Assembly (NCBI GenBank): GCA_015680685.1
Contig: MNCI01029492.1
Coordinates: 345,542-409,541 of the forward strand
Direction of reading: 5' to 3'
DNA from: Gnetum montanum
Taxonomy: Eukaryota; Streptophyta; Gnetopsida; Gnetales; Gnetaceae
Length of the DNA: 64,000 nucleotides
This document shows positions 58,650 to 64,000 of the stretch, piece by piece. Numbering within the stretch: position 1 is the stretch's first letter; each line of letters opens with the position of its first letter. The position numbers and the translations under genes were made by a program. The notes under the pieces are model-generated. The model saw nothing but the letters and a program-made list of their open reading frames with translations. It was not told the origin of the DNA and did no database searches.

Positions 58650-59175
58650 CTATACCAATAGGAAAAGAATAATCATGATTTATAGTACCACACACCATAA
58701 TTTTTGTTTTTGCACATTAAATTTCATTCCATACTATTAGCAAAAATCATTTAGAATAATAAGCATTTGTTACAAAACTTCTTTGGACTTGGAGATGACA
58801 ACTACATTATCCACATACAACAAGAGGCTTACAAGATTATCACTAATTTTAATAGATTATTTACCTAGAAATTTAAGCATCCACTCCTCTAGTTCATCAA
58901 TAAAAATGCAAAAAAGTGTAGGGGAAAGAGGACAACCTTGTTTCATCCCAATATTACTATGTAGTAAAACATTTTCATGTGAGTTGTAGTCTGTCATCTA
59001 TATATATGCCTCTAAGTAAAGACTTTGAATTGGATATAATAAGGATGAAGAGTATCAATGTCTTGTAATCACTTTAATAGTTTACTCCAAATATATAAAT
59101 CATATGCTTTAAAGAAATTCATGAAGCAAATAAAAGTTCTTTTATTTTACCCTTTCACATATTGTTTCAAAACTT
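58650..59175 (-). pseudogene. LINE ORF2, reverse transcriptase core
   Basis: The minus strand reads FICFMNFFKAYDLYIWSKLL (about 59140-59088; Asp replaced by Asn in the first catalytic block), then GMKQGCPLSPTLFCIFIDEL (58948-58890), the diagnostic non-LTR RT block. LLYVDNVVVISKSKEVL (about 58825-58780) follows, the YxDD block degraded to YVDN, then MKFNVQKQK. Two catalytic Asp positions are altered, so it is inactive. The reading continues at 57677 after the solo LTR. Confidence 0.9.
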
Positions 59176-59529
59176 GACATAAATACAACATCATCATAAC
59201 AAGCATACCAAAACACAATATGTGTGAACTCCTTGTTGACCCACATACTCCAGATTATGAACATGTATACTAAATCCAAAATAAGAAACCAAAGAAAAAG
59301 GTAAAGGCAAATGACCAAATTAATTGTAGTCCTCCCAAGGTAAAAATGACAGCAACAAAACAACATAGATAACACTTCATCCTAGTCCCACCAATCCTTG
59401 AGTCAAAACACTTGAAATTTTTAAAAGCTTGAAACTAACTTCCAAATGGTCCCAAAGCTTTAAAATTTATTAAGAATTGAAAAAGAACAAAAGAGACTCA
59501 CAATCTAAACTTGTTCTTATCATGCAGGT
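59176..59529. other. Unassigned flank between the LINE and element H
   Basis: No family motif. It may be the upstream part of the LINE, since an open minus-strand frame (59375-59142) leads towards the RT, but I cannot match it to known LINE text. Confidence 0.4.
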
Positions 59530-60377
59530 TGATGAATCATCATTCTTGGGCCATGTCGATGAGATCTCATCGATGTGTTCCCGTTGATGTAGGGTTTGAT
59601 TCGTTGACATGTACTCGTCGATAGGGCACCTTTTTTTTTCTATAAATGTGCACCTACCTGCTACATTTATGGCATTTCTTTCATAGTTGTAGTGAAGCAC
59701 TTGCAGTTTTTCCTCTCATAAGTTAGAATATTTTCTAAGTGCCTGCAGTAGGAGTCAAAAGGTGTATGGATCTTTATCCGAGCACTATTGTACCTGAGCA
59801 CTTCAATGTGTGTCGCAAGAAAGATGAGTTTTTCCGATAAACCTTGCAACACTTAAACTAGATTAATTATTTTACTTAAGGATTTAATAATCAAACAATT
59901 TACTTCACTGTTTTTAACTAATTAATTAATATAGATTAAATAGCAACACATAAGTATGACCACTTTGACAATACATCTAATGCTTGGTAATCCCAATAAC
60001 ACTTAATGTTTGGTAACCCAGTAGCGCTATACATGCTCAGGATGTGCACAGCAAGTGGGAATGAATGGTTATGTTAGGATTAGTTAAGTGATAGCTAGTT
60101 ACTAGATTAGTTAAACATTAAATTACTTTATTCTTTATTCTTGTTCATCAATCAACTTAATTCATAAAAGATAAAAATGATAAAAATCATATACCTTAGT
60201 TACACTTAACCATACCCTTGCACTTCACAAGTGAAACTAGGAAGACAATGATTGCAATAGTTGTTTCACCTCCTAGAACCCAGTGTACTTAGAGAACTAA
60301 AGTTTACAGAATTCAATCGGATCCCTAAGTGAATGCTAGTGAATCGTATGGTTAGGTGTAGGGTATACTCACTACCA
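59530..60377 (+). repeat. 5' LTR of element H
   Basis: 848 bp, TGATGAA to CTACCA. TATA box CTATAAATGTGC near 59641. The U3 contains an 18-base perfect palindrome (59556-59573) and several TCGATG/CGTTGA words. A single LTR of its kind in the window. Confidence 0.8.
59556..59573. promoter_or_regulatory. 18-base perfect palindrome in the U3 of element H
   Basis: TCGATGAGATCTCATCGA equals its own reverse complement. It lies about 70 bp upstream of the TATA box, where F carries its GCGATATCGC array. Confidence 0.75.
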
Positions 60378-60378
60378 C

Positions 60379-60396
60379 TGGCACTATTGCCAAGGA
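60379..60396 (+). promoter_or_regulatory. Primer-binding site of element H
   Basis: TGGCACTATTGCCAAGGA, one base after the LTR; a tRNA-Asp-like site with a few transitions. Confidence 0.75.
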
Positions 60397-60528
60397 CTTT
60401 AGTTAGTTTCGTATACAATCTAGAACTTAGTGAAAATTATTCAACATCGTTGGATCAAACCTTAAAGTTGCAATTATTCAAATAATAGTAATAATTGTAA
60501 AAAGCACACTAATTTTTCTTCTAATAAA

Positions 60529-60817
60529 AAATTTCTTCTTCTCACAGGGATGATTCTCTACTAAAAATTCAAACACACATCCAATCAAAGAAATAAATGA
60601 TGAAATTAGCTAGTGCCCCAACAATACTGAGTGGTATATACTCATCCTAATGAGTATGTGTCCAACTTCACCTTCATCCTACCTTAAGATGACGAGATGC
60701 AGTGGAAGGACATGGAGGTTAACATTGTGTTTCTGCCTCATTGATCAATTCCTACAATGCTCCAATAAAATCTTATGAGGTTGGGCATCCAAGGGCTCCA
60801 TGTTGAGTAGGTTGGGC
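60529..60817 (+). pseudogene. gag: Gag N-terminal fragment of element H
   Basis: Reads ISSSHRDDSLLK (initiator ATG mutated to ATT), then HPNEYVSNFTFILP, a stop, DDEMQWKDMEVNIVFLPH and RLGIQGLHVE-like text, the D/F-type gag start. It is cut at about 60817 by the joint with the LTR of I. Confidence 0.75.
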
Positions 60818-61366
60818 AATAAGATCAAGATTAATTCTTATTCATTACAACACTTTGACTTAGATTAGATTTACTTTCCATGCAATTTACTTTTCATGTA
60901 TTTAGTTAATATTTACATTTTCATGCATGTTAATTAATTAAGCTAATAAGTACGATCTCTTTGAGCATGCATATGGCTCTTGGTAATCCCAACAACGCTT
61001 AACATTTGGTAACCCAGAAGCATTATATGTGTTCAAGATGTGCATGGGAAGTGGGATCAAATACTTATGTTAGGGTAGTTGATTATGAATTAGCAATTAG
61101 ATTAATTAAATTGATTATAAATTGAGTTTCAACCTATTGTTAATCATAGAACAATAAAATATAAAATAATAAAAATCATATGTCTCACTTTGGACTAAAC
61201 CATACATGACAAGGCTACCACTAGTCCAAGTGGGAAGACAACAAACTATGATCAAGGCATAGCGATCTAGATGCCACAACTAGTCCCATCCATAGAATTT
61301 GATTAGATCATGCATGAACACTTGTGATTCATATGGTTAGGCATAGGGGTACCTCATAGCTCATCA
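60818..61366 (+). repeat. LTR of element I, right part only
   Basis: Begins inside the LTR at AATAAGATCAAGATTAATTC, which corresponds to about 12550 in E and 58078 in the solo LTR, and ends TCATCA at 61366. U3 and TATA box are missing. Confidence 0.8.
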
Positions 61367-61367
61367 T

Positions 61368-61385
61368 TGGCACCATTTTCAGGGA
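61368..61385 (+). promoter_or_regulatory. Primer-binding site of element I
   Basis: TGGCACCATTTTCAGGGA, one base after the LTR; related to the E and F sites. Confidence 0.75.
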
Positions 61386-61500
61386 TGGTGCTAGTTATCT
61401 AGATTACTTACATTATACACAATCGTTGTAAAGGTATTAACGATCTATCTTTTAAAAAAAATATTAACATTTTAAGTCACACACATTATCAGGTAAAATC

Positions 61501-63870
61501 ATGTCTTCTTCACATAGGATCAATAATGCATTGTATGATGAGAACACTCATAGGAGAAATGTTAGGATATATACTGAAGAAAATTGGAGTGAACAACCTC
61601 AAGCAAGGGTTTCCTACACTCATTTAGACCCTTACTACACTCAAAGACTACATTCAATTGATGCAAACAATCCTAGAAGAGATGGAGTAAGTCCTAGATC
61701 AAGGAGGGCTTCAAGGTATAGGACCTCCTCTAAACATAGATAAGATAAATCAAGGGACCATGGAAAGAACTATAGAAGCCATGGTGATTCTTCTAGCTCT
61801 TCATCTTCCTCTTCCTCTTCAATGTCTAATTCTGATGAAGATGAATGTAGGTATAGAGATAGAGCTCCACTATGGGGTCAAGACAAAGATAGAAATTGAA
61901 CCAAAGGGAAAAATCAAAGACATCGTAATGATCATAGACAAGATCATCACAATAAAATAAATAGAAATAAAAATTTTCATCACAACATGTCTAATGACGA
62001 CGAATCCTTGTTGGCCACTAAGAGCCTAATGGAGATCACAAAGTTAGTTGAGATACCTCACAAGCATTGTAGGGATAGTCGCTTACCCAGGATTGATATA
62101 AACAATATTCCTAAATTTGTAGGAGGCTATGATTCGGATCCACAACATCATCTAGAAGCCTTCCATGATGCTTGTATCTCATACAACATTGAAAGTGGAT
62201 GGAAAAAGCTTAAGATTTTTCTTATGATATTAATTGATGAAGCCAAAGTATGGTATAGATCATTAAAACCAAATTCAATCTGACAATGGTCCACAATGTT
62301 GGAACTCTTCAACAAAAAATATCAAACCTATGTGAGGGTGTCCAATCCGAGGAGACAAATCCAAGGATGGAGACAAGAACAACATGAACCCTTGGACATG
62401 GCCTTAGATAGATATTATTCTCTACTGAATAAATGCCTAGGACATGGTTTCTCTAAGGAAAGGTAACTTTTTCACATCATGGATGGGATTCATAATGAAA
62501 CAAGGCAGATCCTTGGGATGTATGCTCTAGGTCAATTATACAAGCTACGAACCCATCAGATGAAAGACTTAATCAAGTGTGTGGAAAAACGAGAAGGAGA
62601 GCTATGTAGATGAGAGAATGTAGAGGAAAATAACTGGGACCCAACTCTGCAAAAGAAAAGCATCCATATCTATGATAAGGAAAAAAAGGTAGCTCTCGAT
62701 GAAGTGATTTTACAATAGACCTTACCAATACAAAATTCTATAGTTGAGATTAAAGAAAAGTTGGATAAGATGTCAAAATTGATGAATGAGAAAGTTAAAA
62801 CTTGCGAAGAAATCATAAAGGAGAGAGTAGTACAAAAAAAATTAAGTGATCACAACAAAAGGAGGAAAAAGAACTAAGAAATAGCTAGGAACACTTTGCA
62901 ACAAGAAGGGGAAATGGCCATAGAAGAAGAGGCTATAGACTCAACCACTAAAGAGGATGGTGGATGTGACATTTGCCTATATGACCATCCAAAGGGTCAT
63001 TGCTCAATCTCGTTGCATCTACATGAGTATTGGAAAAGTGCATTAAATCTAAATTTTGTATAGAAACACATGCCCAAGAGATTTCCTTTTTCACGCGATA
63101 ATTATAGATAGCCCCACAACCAACCATGCTATCCTAGGGGGACTTATTACCAACCTCAACACTATCATCAACTGCAGTGAAAAAACCCATAGTCATGGGG
63201 GAGGCCACCACCAAATCAACACAACCCTTACTGCTACCAATACGAATATTATCTTCAACAATTTGTTTCTACCACTCTCCCAAATATCATCATCTTGCAA
63301 CATCTTATATGAGATCATCACCTCACACCTCTCACCCTTCTTCATATCCTCAATATTCTCATACCCGCCTCCACCATATGTCACCTCCAACAACATAAGA
63401 AGGTTCAACATCATAACATCAACAAGAGAATGTCACTTCTGCTATGAACATTCACATAAATGATAACACTAGTAGATCTCAACCAAAGTCTCAGAAATGT
63501 CCCTTCTAGAAGAAAGGTTGTAAATCAAAGCAAAACACTCATTGATCTACTACATCACCTAAACCAGCATAAGGCCAATGTGATGCAACAACCTTACTCA
63601 CAAAAATGATGTCTCATAATCATATACAAAAGCCAACAACCAACATCACTCCAACACAAGACATAAATGATGAACCTATCATTGTGGAGAGATAGAAGAA
63701 TCCATGCACCACTGCTAAGAGTAAAGGGTGCAGTTGTGGGCCAGAAATTCAAAATATTAATACAGCCCACAACAAATTTCAAGAGCAAGTGTATGAACAA
63801 AAACCAATCTATGTAGTAGCCACTAAACCAATAGACACCCATTGGCTTGAAAATAAGAATATATGATTGT
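61501..63870 (+). pseudogene. gag: Gag of element I, serine-rich N-terminal type
   Basis: ATG at 61501 (MSSSHRINNALYDENTHRRN), open for 80 codons. After a stop come a poly-Ser run, then DEDECRYRDRAPLWGQ, then the core: DINNIPKFVGGYDSDPQHHL, ESGWKKLKIFLMILIDEAKV, TMLELFNKKYQTYVRVSN, GHGFSKER. A coil, the zinc-knuckle-like CDICLYDHPKGHC (about 62966-63004) and a Tyr/Gln/Pro-rich tail follow. Towards 63700 the tail GCSCGPEIQN and VYEQKPIYVVATKPIDTHWL follows without any protease core. Aligns with E gag end to end and is better preserved. Stops are mainly TAG and TGA at former Gln and Arg codons. Confidence 0.85.
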
Positions 63871-64000
63871 TTCAAAGATGCATGGAGACAATTGATCTAC
63901 TTATTAGTTTTAGACTTAAGAAAATGGAATAAACAAAGGACTTAGACACAGATATCTTACACTCTAATTATACACTAGAAAAGGATATTGAACACAAAGA
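63871..64000 (+). other. End of window, probably 3' of the I gag region
   Basis: Reads DLLISFRLKK-type text and then loses similarity to E. Too short to assign. Confidence 0.3.

Larger units (their letters stand above)
48146..59175 (-). mobile_element. LINE (non-LTR retrotransposon) remnant split into three pieces
   Basis: Minus-strand order: RT (59175-58645), post-RT region (57677-57206), C-terminal zinc-like domain (48453-48146). The solo LTR and element G account for the two interruptions. Across G the frame is restored when one target copy is removed, giving WNIEEEILHYHMKQLHKS. This establishes the LINE as older than G and the solo LTR. Confidence 0.85.
59530..60817 (+). mobile_element. 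Element H: 5' fragment of an LTR element
   Basis: 5' LTR 59530-60377, PBS 60379-60396 and gag start to about 60817, where the sequence changes abruptly into the middle of the LTR of element I. Only the first kilobase or so of H survives in this place. Confidence 0.8.
60818..64000 (+). mobile_element. Element I: LTR part and gag, runs off the right edge
   Basis: LTR right part 60818-61366, PBS, gag 61501 onward. Same family as E by LTR, gag N-terminus and lack of the protease core. Whether it carries ORFx is beyond the window. Confidence 0.8.

Overview
The window looks like repeat-filled nuclear DNA from a large-genome vascular plant. Nothing in it is a convincing host gene, tRNA, rRNA or CRISPR array. 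Almost all of it is old, stop-ridden copies of one superfamily of LTR retrotransposons, plus one LINE remnant. The plant assignment rests on Athila/Tat-type (Ty3/gypsy) integrase, RT and gag motifs, on primer-binding sites that resemble the tRNA-Asp complement, and on a plant-type LINE. The species cannot be named from sequence alone. Every coding feature is broken by stops or frameshifts.

The LTR elements are labelled A to I here. A, B, C, D, F and G lie on the minus strand; E, H, I and a solo LTR lie on the plus strand. From 1 to 42849 they form a nested stack. The 5' part of D (1-1969) sits in the RT of A. A runs from 1970 to about 32560 and is split by B (5042-31523, target duplication ATAAT). 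B is split by E (12288-28781). The 3' LTR of E is split by F (21504-28653, target duplication AGTGG). C (32561-42849) joins A through one chimeric LTR. C is the only copy with RT, RNase H and integrase.

Bases 42850-48145 hold no recognisable gene. From 48146 to about 59175 there is a minus-strand LINE cut into three pieces by element G (48454-57200) and by a solo LTR (57683-58644). From 59530 to the end there are two plus-strand fragments: H (LTR and gag start), fused to the right part of an LTR of I, which is followed by the I gag.

The elements fall into classes. C is LTR-gag-PR-RT-RNaseH-IN-spacer-LTR and could once have been autonomous. B, E and G lack RT and IN and instead carry, just before the 3' LTR, the same long unrecognised ORF (called ORFx here, roughly 900-980 codons, globular N-terminal part then coiled coil). 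F has gag and protease only. The most interesting signals are ORFx itself, a noncoding block conserved in the 3' spacers of five elements, family-specific palindrome arrays in the U3 regions, a recurrent stop in one four-codon window of gag, and a templated-repair scar at the left end of G.
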